Below are positions 25,524-34,701 of a stretch of 64,000 nt of DNA, piece by piece. Both the position numbers and the translations under genes were made by a program. The stretch spans positions 1-64,000 of the forward strand of contig NZ_JBHSNF010000002.1 in NCBI RefSeq assembly GCF_042657065.1, given 5' to 3'. The notes under the pieces are model-generated. The model did no database searches, was not told where the DNA came from, and was given only the letters and a program-made list of their open reading frames with translations. Position 1 is the first letter of the stretch, and each line of letters starts with the position of its first letter. This DNA is from Rhodanobacter ginsengisoli (lineage in GTDB: Bacteria > Pseudomonadota > Gammaproteobacteria > Xanthomonadales > Rhodanobacteraceae).

Positions 25524-26411
25524 ATGCCCCATCTCGACGCGTCACGCTCCGGTTCGTTCAGGATCGGCGGAAAACTGGAAATCCACCGGCTCGGCTTCGG
25601 TGCCATGCGCATCACCGGCAAGGGCATCTGGGGCGAACCGGCCGACCGCGCCGAATGTCTGCGCACGCTCATGCGTTTGCCCGGGCTGGGCGTGAACTTC
25701 ATCGATACCGCCGACTCCTACGGTCCGGATGTCTCCGAGCAGCTCATCCGCGAGGCACTGCATCCGTACCCGGGCCTGCTGATCGCCACCAAGGCCGGCC
25801 TGACCCGCACCGGGCCGGATCGGTGGATCCCGCTCGGTCGCCCCGAATACCTGCTGCAGCAGGTGCACAAGAGCCTGCGCCAGCTCGGTGTCGAGCAGAT
25901 CGGGCTGTGGCAGCTGCACCGGATCGATCCCAAGGTGCCACGCGACGAACAGTTCGCAGCGATCAAGTCGCTGCTGGACCAGGGGCTGATCGCCCACGCC
26001 GGCCTGAGCGAGGTGTCGGTCGAGGAGATCGAGGCGGCCTCGAAGCATTTTCCCGTGGCCACCGTGCAGAATCGCTACAACCTGGTCGATCGCACCAGCG
26101 AGGCGGTGCTGGATTACTGTGCGCGGCAGGGTATCGGCTTCATCCCGTGGTTCCCGCTCGCGGCCGGCGACCTGGCCCGGCCCGGTTCGCTGCTCGACGC
26201 CGTGGCCACGCGCCACCACGCCGCGCCGAGTCAGGTGGCACTGGCCTGGGTCCTCCGGCGCAGCCCGGTGATGCTGCCGATCCCGGGCACGTCCAGGCTG
26301 GCGCATCTCGAGCAGAATGTCGCCGCGGTCGACATCGAGCTGACGGATGCGGAGTTCAGCGCGCTGGACGATGCCGGCAAGGTCGTGTTCGAGTCGGCCG
26401 CCCCGGCCTGA
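25524..26411 (+). CDS. Aldo/keto reductase
   Basis: The 295-residue protein has the AKR active site residues in order: F-I-D-T-A-D-S-Y-G (Asp and Tyr), A-T-K-A-G-L (Lys) and W-Q-L-H-R-I-D (His). I-P-G-T-S-R near the C terminus binds NADP(H). It is a cytoplasmic (alpha/beta)8 barrel reductase of the YghZ/YakC-like branch, acting on aldehydes or ketones. The ATG at 25524 follows AGGGA. It lies 141 bases after the zinc-ribbon SDR on the same strand, so it may be cotranscribed. The substrate is open. Confidence 0.92.
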   Translation: MPHLDASRSGSFRIGGKLEIHRLGFGAMRITGKGIWGEPADRAECLRTLMRLPGLGVNFIDTADSYGPDVSEQLIREALHPYPGLLIATKAGLTRTGPDRWIPLGRPEYLLQQVHKSLRQLGVEQIGLWQLHRIDPKVPRDEQFAAIKSLLDQGLIAHAGLSEVSVEEIEAASKHFPVATVQNRYNLVDRTSEAVLDYCARQGIGFIPWFPLAAGDLARPGSLLDAVATRHHAAPSQVALAWVLRRSPVMLPIPGTSRLAHLEQNVAAVDIELTDAEFSALDDAGKVVFESAAPA

Positions 26412-26606
26412 AGCGCAGGTCTTTCCCGCCGGGAACCGCGTAAACAGCAATCCGATGCATGACGGCGACGACGGGAACGATCAGCATGCGAACCGGCGAA
26501 TCGGGCGACAGTCCGTTTCCCTGGTGCCTATTTCAGAACGGTCAGGGCGACCCTATGGTTGCGCCAGTCGCCGATCTTGGCGCAATGCATATTCGGGAGA
26601 TCCATC

Positions 26607-27308
26607 ATGATTGAGCGCAGATCCTTTGACAGCCTGGGCGGAGCCGACCACGGCTGGCTCAAGGCCAAGCACCATTTCTCGTTTGCCAGCTACAACGACC
26701 CCGGGCGCATGGGCTGGGGCGCACTGCGGGTGTGGAACGACGACACCATCGCCCCGCAGACCGGCTTTCCGCCGCATTCGCACGCGGACATGGAAATCAT
26801 CACCTATGTGCGCGAGGGCGCCATCACGCACAAGGACAACCTGGGCAACGTCGGCCGCACCGAAGCCGGCGACGTGCAGGTGATGAGCGCCGGCAGCGGC
26901 ATCACCCATTCGGAGTACAACCTGGAGCCGGGCACCACCCGCATCTTCCAGATCTGGATCATCCCCGATGGCCGCGGCCAGCCGCCGTCCTGGGGCGCGC
27001 GTCCGTTTCCCAGGGGCGATCGTTCCGGCCGGTTCGTTGCGCTGGCCAGCGGCTTCAAGGAAGACACCGACGCGCTGCCATTGCGCACCAATGCACGGGT
27101 GCTGGGCGCCACGCTGAAGGCCGGAGAGAGTATCGAGTACGCCCTGGACGCGGGCCGTCACGCGTATCTGGTGCCGTCCAGCGGGTCGGTGGAGATCAAC
27201 GGCACGCGGCTGGATACCCGCGACGGCGCGGCGATCCGCGACGAGGACGTGTTGCGGATCAGCGCGATCGAGGACGCGGAGTTGGTACTGGTGGATACGG
27301 CCGCATAA
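26607..27308 (+). CDS. Pirin-family bicupin protein
   Basis: The 233-residue protein shows the pirin pattern: F-P-P-H-S-H-A-D-M-E-I-I-T-Y-V (metal-binding His pair and Glu), H-K-D-N-L-G-N, and G-S-G-I-T-H-S-E-Y-N. The second cupin domain is weaker, as in YhhW. Family members are metal-dependent, and some have quercetin dioxygenase activity. The ATG at 26607 follows GGGAG. It is followed after 30 bases by a quinone oxidoreductase gene, with which it likely forms a redox-stress transcription unit. Confidence 0.93.
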   Translation: MIERRSFDSLGGADHGWLKAKHHFSFASYNDPGRMGWGALRVWNDDTIAPQTGFPPHSHADMEIITYVREGAITHKDNLGNVGRTEAGDVQVMSAGSGITHSEYNLEPGTTRIFQIWIIPDGRGQPPSWGARPFPRGDRSGRFVALASGFKEDTDALPLRTNARVLGATLKAGESIEYALDAGRHAYLVPSSGSVEINGTRLDTRDGAAIRDEDVLRISAIEDAELVLVDTAA

Positions 27309-27338
27309 CGGGGTATTCCCCACCACGACCGAGTCGCC

Positions 27339-28349
27339 ATGTCCACGATGCAAGCCATCCAGATCATCCACCCCGGCGCTGCCGAGGTGCTGCAACTGAC
27401 CGAACGCCCGGTCCCCACGGCGGGACCGGGCGAGGTGCTGATCAAGGTGGCGGCGGCCGGGGTGAACCGGCCGGACGTGTTCCAGCGCCAGGGCAATTAC
27501 GCCCCGCCGCCGGGTGCTTCCGACCTGCCGGGGCTGGAGGTCTCCGGAAGCCTGCTCGAAGGCGACTTCAGCGGCGACAATCCGTTCGGCCTCGAGCCCG
27601 GCGACGCGGTGTGCGCCCTGCTCACCGGTGGCGGCTACGCGGAATATGCCGTGGCACCGTTGGCGCAATGCCTGCCGGTGCCGGCGGGGCTTTCGCTGGT
27701 CGAGGCAGCCGCGTTGCCGGAGAATTATTTCACCGTGTGGAGCAACGTGTTCGAGCGTGGCCAGCTCGGCCGCGGCGAAGGCGGCGCGGCGGAAACCCTG
27801 CTGGTGCAGGGCGGCTCCAGCGGCATCGGCGTCACCGCGATCCAGCTGGCCCGCGCGTTCGGGCATCGGGTGTTCGCCACCGCCGGCAACGCGGACAAGT
27901 GCGCTGCCTGCGAGCGGCTTGGCGCGGAACGCGCGATCAATTACCGCGAGGAGGATTTCGTCGCGGTGCTGAAGCAGGCCACCGCCGGACGCGGCGTGGA
28001 CGTGATCCTGGACATGGTGGCCGGCGACTACGTTCCGCGTGAAATCGACTGCCTGGCCGAGGGTGGCCGGCTGGTCTTCATCGCCACCCTGGGCGGCAGC
28101 AAGGCCGCCATCGACGCCGGCGTGCTGATGCGCCGCCGGCTCACCCTCACCGGTTCGACCCTGCGCGCCCGCCCGGTCGCGTTCAAGGGCGCGATCGCCC
28201 GCCAGCTGCACGCCAAGGTCTGGCCACTGCTCGCGGCCGGTCGGCTGCGGCCGGTGATCCATCAGGTTTTCCCGGCGGCCGAAGCGGCCCGCGCGCATGC
28301 GCTGATGGAGAGCAGCGAACACATCGGCAAACTGATGCTGCAGTGGTGA
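27339..28349 (+). CDS. NAD(P)H:quinone oxidoreductase (zinc-free MDR, PIG3-like)
   Basis: The 336-residue protein is an MDR-superfamily enzyme with A-A-G-V-N-R-P-D-V-F-Q-R-Q-G near residue 40, E-N-Y-F-T-V-W-S, and the NADPH-binding V-Q-G-G-S-S-G-I-G-V-T-A-I-Q. It lacks the zinc-binding Cys/His residues of alcohol dehydrogenases. This is the TP53I3/PIG3-type branch, which reduces quinones. It sits right after the pirin gene. The following Ada box (28406-28420) begins 57 bases after its stop, so the ada operon is probably a separate unit. Confidence 0.9.
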   Translation: MSTMQAIQIIHPGAAEVLQLTERPVPTAGPGEVLIKVAAAGVNRPDVFQRQGNYAPPPGASDLPGLEVSGSLLEGDFSGDNPFGLEPGDAVCALLTGGGYAEYAVAPLAQCLPVPAGLSLVEAAALPENYFTVWSNVFERGQLGRGEGGAAETLLVQGGSSGIGVTAIQLARAFGHRVFATAGNADKCAACERLGAERAINYREEDFVAVLKQATAGRGVDVILDMVAGDYVPREIDCLAEGGRLVFIATLGGSKAAIDAGVLMRRRLTLTGSTLRARPVAFKGAIARQLHAKVWPLLAAGRLRPVIHQVFPAAEAARAHALMESSEHIGKLMLQW

Positions 28350-28405
28350 AGCGCACCGGCTGAACGCCGGCGACGCGACGGCGACCCGCGGTGGACAACA
28401 GGCTG

Positions 28406-28420
28406 AATTCCAGCGCAAGA
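28406..28420 (+). promoter_or_regulatory. Ada box upstream of ada
   Basis: The sequence AATTCCAGCGCAAGA matches the E. coli ada/aidB-type Ada box, which has an AAT A-box and a GCAA B-box separated by 6 bases; here AAT (28406-28408) and GCAA (28415-28418) are separated by exactly 6. A CAGAAT -10-like element at 28450-28455 puts the box at about -56 to -42 of the likely start. The methylated Ada protein should activate the operon from here. The match is from memory of the E. coli site. Confidence 0.65.
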
Positions 28421-28490
28421 GTCGGAGTGCCCCCGGGCAATGCAGTCGCCAGAATGGCTTCCACGCGATAACCTCTTGCCAGGTGCAGCC

Positions 28491-29570
28491 ATGAAAGTCT
28501 CCCGCAAAAACGCCCTGCTTGCCGCCGCCACCGTGAACGACCCGCGCTGGGCCGCCGTGGTCGCCCATGACGCCCGCGCCGACGGCACGTTCTTCTATTC
28601 CGTGCGGACCACCGGCGTGTATTGCCGGCCGTCCTGCACCGCCCGCGCGGCCCGTCCGGAAAACGTGACGTTCCACCCCACGGCGGCCGATGCCGAGCGC
28701 GCGGGGTTTCGCCCGTGCCGGCGCTGCACGCCGAACCAGGCGTCGCTGGCGGAACAGCACGCGGCGATGGTCACTGCCGCCTGCCGCACGATCGAGCGCG
28801 CCGAGACGGCACCGACGCTGGAACAGCTCGCGAAGCAGGCGGGGCTCAGCCCGTTCCACTTCCACCGCGTATTCAAGAGCGTGACCGGGGTCACCCCGAA
28901 GCAGTACGCCAGTGCCCACCGCGCCGGCCGCCTGCGCAGCGAACTGGGCCGCAGCGGCAGCGTGACCGAGGCGATCTTCGAGGCCGGCTACAACGCCAGC
29001 AGCCGCTTCTACGAGAGCTCCAGCCATCTGCTCGGCATGACCCCCTCCAGCTATCGCGCCGGCGGGATCGACAGCGACATCCGTTTCGCGATCGGCGAGT
29101 GCTCGCTGGGTGCGATCCTGGTCGCGCAAAGCGACCGCGGTGTCTGCGCGATCCTGTTCGGCGATGATCCCGACGAACTGGCCCGCGATCTGCAGGACCG
29201 CTTCCCCCGGGCCAACCTGATCGGCGGCGACCCGGCCTATGAGCAACTGGTGGCCACGGTGGTCGGCTTTGTCGAGGCTCCGGCCCTGGGCCTGGACCTG
29301 CCGCTGGATGTGCGCGGCACCGCGTTCCAGCAACGCGTGTGGCAGGCACTGCGCGAGATTCCGGCCGGGTCCACGGCGAGCTACGCCGAAGTCGCGCGGC
29401 GCATCGGCTCCCCCACGGCAGCGCGCGCGGTAGCCGGCGCCTGCGCGGCGAACATGCTGGCGGTGGCGATTCCCTGCCATCGGGTGGTGCGCAACGACGG
29501 CGGCCTGTCCGGCTATCGCTGGGGCGTGCAGCGCAAGCGCGCACTGCTCGAGCGCGAGGCGCAGGCATGA
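28491..29570 (+). CDS. ada: Bifunctional DNA methylphosphotriester/O6-methylguanine repair protein and regulator
   Basis: The 359-residue protein has the Ada N-terminal zinc domain with C45-R-P-S-C49 and C76-R-R-C79 (Cys45 would accept methyl from phosphotriesters), an AraC-type HTH (about 95-185) with L-S-P-F-H-F-H-R-V-F-K, and a C-terminal O6-methylguanine methyltransferase with the active-site P-C-H-R at Cys329. Transfer of a methyl group to the N-terminal Cys turns Ada into an activator of its own operon. I chose the ATG at 28491; an earlier in-frame ATG at 28440 falls in the promoter. The gene is followed by a 2OG oxygenase and alkB, joined by ATGA overlaps. Confidence 0.95.
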   Translation: MKVSRKNALLAAATVNDPRWAAVVAHDARADGTFFYSVRTTGVYCRPSCTARAARPENVTFHPTAADAERAGFRPCRRCTPNQASLAEQHAAMVTAACRTIERAETAPTLEQLAKQAGLSPFHFHRVFKSVTGVTPKQYASAHRAGRLRSELGRSGSVTEAIFEAGYNASSRFYESSSHLLGMTPSSYRAGGIDSDIRFAIGECSLGAILVAQSDRGVCAILFGDDPDELARDLQDRFPRANLIGGDPAYEQLVATVVGFVEAPALGLDLPLDVRGTAFQQRVWQALREIPAGSTASYAEVARRIGSPTAARAVAGACAANMLAVAIPCHRVVRNDGGLSGYRWGVQRKRALLEREAQA

Positions 29571-30313
29571 ACGCGCAGTGGCACGATGCACCCATCGCCC
29601 CGGCGGTTGACGCCGGTGCGCGGCTGCAACCGTTCGACTGGGCCCGCGTCACGTCCGATCTCGACGCACAAGGCTGGGCGTTGCTCGAAGGCGTGCTGTC
29701 GCCGCCGGAGTGTCGCGCGCTGGCCCGCCTGTATGCGAACGACGATGCCTTCCGCAGCCGCGTGGTGATGGAGCGCCACGGTTTCGGGCGTGGCGAGTAC
29801 CGCTACTTCAGCTATCCCCTGCCCGATCTCGTCGCTGACCTGCGCGCCACGGCGTATCCCTTGCTGGCCCCGCTGGCCAACCGCTGGAGCGCCACCATGG
29901 GTAGCGACGTGCGCTACCCCGCCACCCATGCGGAATTTCTCGCCCGCTGCCATGCCGCCGGCCAGTGGCGCCCGACCCCGTTGCTGCTGCAGTACGGTAC
30001 GGGGGATTACAACTGCCTGCACCAGGATCTGTATGGCGAACACGTCTTTCCGCTGCAGCTGGCGGTCCTGCTGTCCGCACCGGAACGCGACTTCAGCGGC
30101 GGCGAATTCGTGCTGACCGAGCAGCGCCCGCGGATGCAGTCGCGTCCGCAGGTGGTGCCGCTGCGCCAGGGCGACGCCGTGGTGTTTGCCGTCCACCAGC
30201 GCCCGGTATCGGGAACCCGCGGCAGCTACCGGGTGAACCAGCGCCATGGTGTCAGCCGCGTGCACACCGGGCAGCGCCACACGCTCGGCATCATCTTTCA
30301 CGACGCCACATGA
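29567..30313 (+). CDS. 2OG-Fe(II) oxygenase of the adaptive-response operon
   Basis: The ATG at 29567 overlaps the ada stop (ATGA). The 248-residue protein has the iron-binding H-Q-D (in L-H-Q-D-L-Y-G-E-H) and a later His in the H-G-V-S-R-V-H segment, followed by R-H-T-L-G-I-I-F-H-D-A with an Arg for 2-oxoglutarate. It belongs to the 2OG-Fe(II) dioxygenase superfamily but lacks the AlkB N-R-Y signature. Its place between ada and alkB suggests a role in alkylation damage, perhaps on a different nucleic-acid or protein substrate. The substrate is unknown. The next gene overlaps it by ATGA. Confidence 0.82.
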   Translation: MNAQWHDAPIAPAVDAGARLQPFDWARVTSDLDAQGWALLEGVLSPPECRALARLYANDDAFRSRVVMERHGFGRGEYRYFSYPLPDLVADLRATAYPLLAPLANRWSATMGSDVRYPATHAEFLARCHAAGQWRPTPLLLQYGTGDYNCLHQDLYGEHVFPLQLAVLLSAPERDFSGGEFVLTEQRPRMQSRPQVVPLRQGDAVVFAVHQRPVSGTRGSYRVNQRHGVSRVHTGQRHTLGIIFHDAT

Positions 30314-30966
30314 TCACCGCGGAACTGTTCCCCGATTCGGCCGCTCCCACCGCGCGGACCGAGCCCTTGTGCGATGGCGCAGTGGTATTGCGCGGGTTCG
30401 CCCTGCCGGAACAGGCATCGCTGCTGCAGGCGATCGATGCGATCGTGGCGCAGGCGCCGTTCCGCCACCTGATCACGCCCGGCGGCCGGCGCATGTCGGT
30501 CGGCATGACCAATGCCGGGCCGCTGGGCTGGATCAGCGATCGCCAAGGCTATCGCTACGATGCGATCGATCCGGACAGCGGCAGGCGGTGGCCGGCGATG
30601 CCGGAGGTTTTCCTGCGGCTGGCCGGCCGTGCGGCGGCGCAGGCGGGCTTTGCGGATTTCGTGCCGGACGCCTGCCTGATCAATCGCTATCGCGCCGGCG
30701 ACCGCCTGAGCCTGCACCAGGATCGCGACGAACGCGATTTCGGCCAACCGATCGTGTCGGTTTCGCTGGGGATCCCTGCGATATTCCTGTTCGGCGGCCT
30801 GCAGCGCGCGGACCGGCCGCTGCGCGTGCCGCTGGCCCACGGCGACGTGGTGGTCTGGGGTGGCCCGGCCCGGCTGCGCCATCACGGCGTGCTGCCGCTG
30901 AAGCCAGACCATCACGCCGCGCTGGGCGAGTGCCGCATCAACCTGACGTTTCGCCGGGCCGGATAG
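30310..30966 (+). CDS. alkB: Alkylated DNA repair dioxygenase AlkB
   Basis: The 218-residue protein carries the AlkB signatures: M-S-V-G-M-T-N-A-G-P-L-G-W, N-R-Y-R-A-G-D-R-L-S-L-H-Q-D-R-D with the HxD iron ligands, the second His in L-R-H-H-G-V, and R-I-N-L-T-F-R-R with the Arg that binds 2-oxoglutarate. It removes 1-methyladenine and 3-methylcytosine lesions by oxidative demethylation. Length matches E. coli AlkB (216). It is the third gene of the ada operon, with start ATG 30310 overlapping the upstream stop. Confidence 0.95.
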   Translation: MITAELFPDSAAPTARTEPLCDGAVVLRGFALPEQASLLQAIDAIVAQAPFRHLITPGGRRMSVGMTNAGPLGWISDRQGYRYDAIDPDSGRRWPAMPEVFLRLAGRAAAQAGFADFVPDACLINRYRAGDRLSLHQDRDERDFGQPIVSVSLGIPAIFLFGGLQRADRPLRVPLAHGDVVVWGGPARLRHHGVLPLKPDHHAALGECRINLTFRRAG

Positions 30967-31113
30967 CCAAGGGAGGCTCCGTGCCGATGAAGAGCTGCGG
31001 CGTGGCGCCGGTCGATACCGGCATCGAAGCATGCTCGTCCGGCGTGGCTGCCATGGCATCGGCAAGGATCGGATGCCACGGCAGACCGCGGGTTCCCGTG
31101 CCGCGCTTGCCGC

Positions 31114-32340
31114 TCAATAGATCAGCCGGACACTCAGTTGCGCCTGGGTGATCGTCGACTTCGACGACAACCCGAGGCGCGCCCGTTGCGTACTTGCGCT
31201 GTCGATCCGCAATACCTCGGCGGTCAACCGCAACCAGTCACGCGGGCGCCAGTTGAGCGCCGCGGTCACTGCGTTGCCGTGCTCGCCTTGGGGAATGCCG
31301 GCATCGGAGCGCCCTTTGTGCGTGCTGAAGTGCTCGACGCGCAGCGCGGGACGCCAGTGGCCGCGATTCCAGCCGGCCAGCAGGAAGGCCGAGCGGAAAC
31401 CGGTCCTGAATTGATTGTCATACCCCGGCTCGATCACGGTGGCGCCGTCCATCGCCTGGGCGATCCAGTGGATCGGGCCGGTGTCGGTACTGGCGCCCAT
31501 GCTGGTGAACCAGGTATGCCACGCAAACACGCCACTGGCCGTATGCGCGGCCGGGTCCGCGCGGTTGTCGTAACGCATCAGCCTTACCCGACCCAGGCCG
31601 GGTGCATGCCATTCCAGATTCGCGTACCAGCCCATGCGGCTGCCGATGTTCTGGAACGGGTCGTAGCGCCTGGCCGTCGATTGATCACCATCACCATCAC
31701 CGCCCGCCGTCGCATCGGGCTCGCGCAGCCGGCTGCCCAGGCCCGAGGTGAGATCGCTCAGCGACCAGCCGCGCACGGCAAGCAGGTTGCCGGCCGGGTC
31801 GTTGCGCCGGAACAACGCGCTGCGCAATTCCCAGGTATTGACCTCACCCCGCCATTCGAGCCGGCCCTCGGCACCCACCGCGTGCAATTCCTCACCGACC
31901 CAGCTGTTGATCGCCGAGGGCGTGAGCGTCCACGGACTGGTCCAGCCGATCGCGTCGTTCTCCAGCGAGATCGGCGGCAGGAAAGCGCCGGCCTGCATCG
32001 ACCAGCGCCAGCGGTTGAGCGAGACCGGGCGATAGCGCAAGTAGGCTTCGATCACGCTCACGGTCGGGCGGTCGGTGGTCTGGAGCTGGATCTCGGCCAG
32101 CGCCAGCAGCGCAGAGGTTAGCTGCGCCGTACCGACGACGGCGGCGCCACCGAACTGCGCATCCGTGCCGCCACCGCCGAAGCGCGTCTTGCCGAGGCCG
32201 CCTTTCGTCCAGCTGGTTTCGTCGGGCGCAGCGACCAGGCGGCCGTCGATATAGGCGTGCAGCTCGACGTCCTGCGCAAGGGCGGCCGAAGAGCACCATG
32301 CCGAACCCAGCAGGCAGAGCAGCCAGTTGCAACGCTTCAT
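31114..32340 (-). CDS. Outer-membrane beta-barrel-like protein of the cupredoxin/EAL operon
   Basis: The 408-residue protein starts M-K-R-C-N-W-L-L-C-L-L-G with a signal peptide cut near A-L-A (about 22). The mature part has alternating amphipathic segments, aromatic girdles (W-x-x-R-W-S, W-H-T-W-F) and ends R-L-I-Y, with the terminal aromatic residue typical of outer-membrane barrels. Its start overlaps the stop of the EAL gene (ATGA). It looks like a porin-like barrel whose expression is tied to a c-di-GMP protein. No close named family is recognised. A low-complexity acidic G-D-G-D-G-D stretch lies near the middle. Confidence 0.75.
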   Translation of the reverse strand: MKRCNWLLCLLGSAWCSSAALAQDVELHAYIDGRLVAAPDETSWTKGGLGKTRFGGGGTDAQFGGAAVVGTAQLTSALLALAEIQLQTTDRPTVSVIEAYLRYRPVSLNRWRWSMQAGAFLPPISLENDAIGWTSPWTLTPSAINSWVGEELHAVGAEGRLEWRGEVNTWELRSALFRRNDPAGNLLAVRGWSLSDLTSGLGSRLREPDATAGGDGDGDQSTARRYDPFQNIGSRMGWYANLEWHAPGLGRVRLMRYDNRADPAAHTASGVFAWHTWFTSMGASTDTGPIHWIAQAMDGATVIEPGYDNQFRTGFRSAFLLAGWNRGHWRPALRVEHFSTHKGRSDAGIPQGEHGNAVTAALNWRPRDWLRLTAEVLRIDSASTQRARLGLSSKSTITQAQLSVRLIY

Positions 32341-34694
32341 CGTGGCGCTCCCGCGGCAGCATGCCCGCGCTGCCCGGCGACGAACGCGGCGAAGGCCTCC
32401 GCCGGAAGCGCCCTGGAAATGAAGTAGCCCTGCGCATGATCGCAACCGATCGAGGCCAGGTAATCCAGCGCGCCCTGATCCTCCACGCCCTCGGCGGTGA
32501 CGCGGTAGCCCAGCTGGTGACCGAGGTCGACGATGGAACGCACGATGACCCGGTCGTTCGGATCGGTGGCCAGGTGTTTGACGAACATCTGGTCGATCTT
32601 CAGCTCGCTGACCGGCAGGTGCCGCAGGTAGGCGAAGGTGGACTGCCCCACCCCGAAATCGTCGATCGCGATGCCGATACCCTGTTCGGCCAGCTGGCGC
32701 AGGATGCGTACCGCGATGTCCGGCTCGCCGATCACGGCACGCTCGGTCACCTCGACGGTCAGGCAGGAAGCCGGCACGCGATGAATCGAGAGCAGCCCGC
32801 CGATCCGCGCCGGCAGGTCGGCATCCTCCAGGTCGCGGGTCGACAGGTTCACCGCGATATGCAGCGGCAGGCCGCGTTCGATCCATTGCTGCGCCTGGGC
32901 CAGCGCGCTGGCCAGCACCCAGCGGGTAACCCGGTTGATATTGCCGGTGTCTTCGGCCATGCCGATGAATGCATCCGGCGGTACCCAGCCACGCCGGGGA
33001 TGATTCCAGCGCAGCAGCGCCTCGGCGCCATCGACGCGCTGACTGACAAGATCGAATTTGGGCTGGTAGTGCAGCGACAGGCCATCGCGATCGAGCGCGT
33101 CGCGCAGGTCACCCATCAGCGACAGTCGCTCCGGGCGGTGCGGGTCGGTGGCCGCGTCGTAGAAGCTCAGCGCACTGGCCGAGCCGCCGGCGGCGAACTG
33201 CGCCACCTCGGCATGGCGCAGCAGCGTGCCTGCCTGCGAACCATCGACCGGTGCCATCGCGATGCCCACCGAAGGCAACCGGTCGATGCTGACATCGGTT
33301 TCCTGATAGGGCTCGTTGAGTACATCCAGTATCCGCAACGCCGCCGCAACCGCCGCCGTCTGGTCAGCCCCCGGCAGCCACAGCATGAACTGCGCATCGC
33401 TGGTGCGCGCGAGATACGCATCGACTGCGACCCGCCTGATGCGCTCGCTGGCGTCGCGCATCAGGCGATCGCATAGCGCATGGCCCATGGTCTTGACGAT
33501 CTCCGGCACCCGCGTCAGCCCGACCATCATCAGGGCACCATGGTCCATGCCGTCGCCACCGAGGCTCTGGTCGACGCTGGCTTCGGCGGCCACCCGGTTG
33601 GGCAGATCCGTCACGCTGTCGTGCATCGCCTGATGGCGAATGTGCAATTCACGCTGATGCACCGCCGCAGTCATGGTGCCGAAGGCGTTGGCCAGCTGGC
33701 CGATTTCGTCGCGCCGCTGCATGCTTGCCGGCGCACGGTAATCACCCGCCTCGATGCGCCGCGCCGCAGCGGCAAGCGCCTCGACCGGGCGCGATACGCT
33801 GCGGGCGGTGAACCATACGCCGAGCAGGCCCACGCCCAACCCCAGTGCGAGCAACGCCGCCCAGGCGATCGCCACCGCACGGAACGGGCGCAGCGCATGG
33901 TCCAGCGAGTAGCCGAGCACCGCCACGACCGGGGTGCCCTGCTTTGGCTGCTTCAGGCGCTGCGCCAGAACCATGTATTCCTGGCCGTCCACTTTCGTCA
34001 GCAACGGCTTCCACGGCAATCCCTGGCCCGAGGCGACGAGACTGTCGACCAAGCCGGTGTGGCGATCGCCACGGGCCACCACGGCCCAGTGGCCGGGAGC
34101 CGACTGCGCCGCCAGCTCGACATCGCGCGGCAGCGCCGACAGCTGTTGCATATGCGCCAGCAACGCGTCATCCAACGGCACGTTCACCACCACCAGCCCC
34201 ACCGGCTGCGGCGCGTAGATCGGCACCACCACCATCCAGGACGCCTTGCCATCCAGCGCGACCACGGCGGCCGTGCGCCGGTCATACGCGCTGTCGATCA
34301 GGTCGGGAAAGGGAAAGCGTGCGTGTGTGGTTGTCGCATCTGCGGTATCGGCCTCGATCGTGCCATCCAGGCCGATCAGCAGCATGCGTGAAGCGCCCAC
34401 CCGGCGACCGTGATTACGCAGCACCGACAGGACGGTTCCGCGATCGCGCTCGGCGATGGCCGAACGCAGCGCGTAATCCAGCGAGAGCACTTCGACGTTG
34501 CCGGCTATCCGCGCCGAAATGTCATCCATTTGGGCCACGAACGCCTGTGCATTGGCTGTCAGCTGACGCTCGCCTTCGGTCACCAGCGCGCGCCGGGTCA
34601 CCTCGTAGACCAGGCCTGCGGTCAGCAGTTGCACTGTCACCAGGGTCGCGACGAAGAACAGCGCAAGGCGGAGGCGGAAGCCCATGGATGGCAT
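32337..34694 (-). CDS. Membrane-anchored cyclic-di-GMP phosphodiesterase, degenerate GGDEF plus EAL
   Basis: The 785-residue protein has TM1 (about 8-30), a periplasmic sensor domain (about 31-270), TM2 (273-296), a HAMP linker (297-350), a GGDEF domain (355-515) and an EAL domain (527-775). In the GGDEF domain the signature is replaced by T-S-D-A-Q-F (431-436), so cyclase activity should be lost. The EAL domain keeps E-A-L-L-R-W (558-563), N-L-S, V-T-E-R, I-D-D-F-G and E-G-V-E-D, so hydrolysis of c-di-GMP is expected. The gene starts 7 bases after the cupredoxin gene and overlaps the outer-membrane gene, so the sensor may respond to something bound by the cupredoxin. Confidence 0.9.
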   Translation of the reverse strand: MPSMGFRLRLALFFVATLVTVQLLTAGLVYEVTRRALVTEGERQLTANAQAFVAQMDDISARIAGNVEVLSLDYALRSAIAERDRGTVLSVLRNHGRRVGASRMLLIGLDGTIEADTADATTTHARFPFPDLIDSAYDRRTAAVVALDGKASWMVVVPIYAPQPVGLVVVNVPLDDALLAHMQQLSALPRDVELAAQSAPGHWAVVARGDRHTGLVDSLVASGQGLPWKPLLTKVDGQEYMVLAQRLKQPKQGTPVVAVLGYSLDHALRPFRAVAIAWAALLALGLGVGLLGVWFTARSVSRPVEALAAAARRIEAGDYRAPASMQRRDEIGQLANAFGTMTAAVHQRELHIRHQAMHDSVTDLPNRVAAEASVDQSLGGDGMDHGALMMVGLTRVPEIVKTMGHALCDRLMRDASERIRRVAVDAYLARTSDAQFMLWLPGADQTAAVAAALRILDVLNEPYQETDVSIDRLPSVGIAMAPVDGSQAGTLLRHAEVAQFAAGGSASALSFYDAATDPHRPERLSLMGDLRDALDRDGLSLHYQPKFDLVSQRVDGAEALLRWNHPRRGWVPPDAFIGMAEDTGNINRVTRWVLASALAQAQQWIERGLPLHIAVNLSTRDLEDADLPARIGGLLSIHRVPASCLTVEVTERAVIGEPDIAVRILRQLAEQGIGIAIDDFGVGQSTFAYLRHLPVSELKIDQMFVKHLATDPNDRVIVRSIVDLGHQLGYRVTAEGVEDQGALDYLASIGCDHAQGYFISRALPAEAFAAFVAGQRGHAAAGAPR

Positions 34695-34701
34695 GACCGG
34701 T

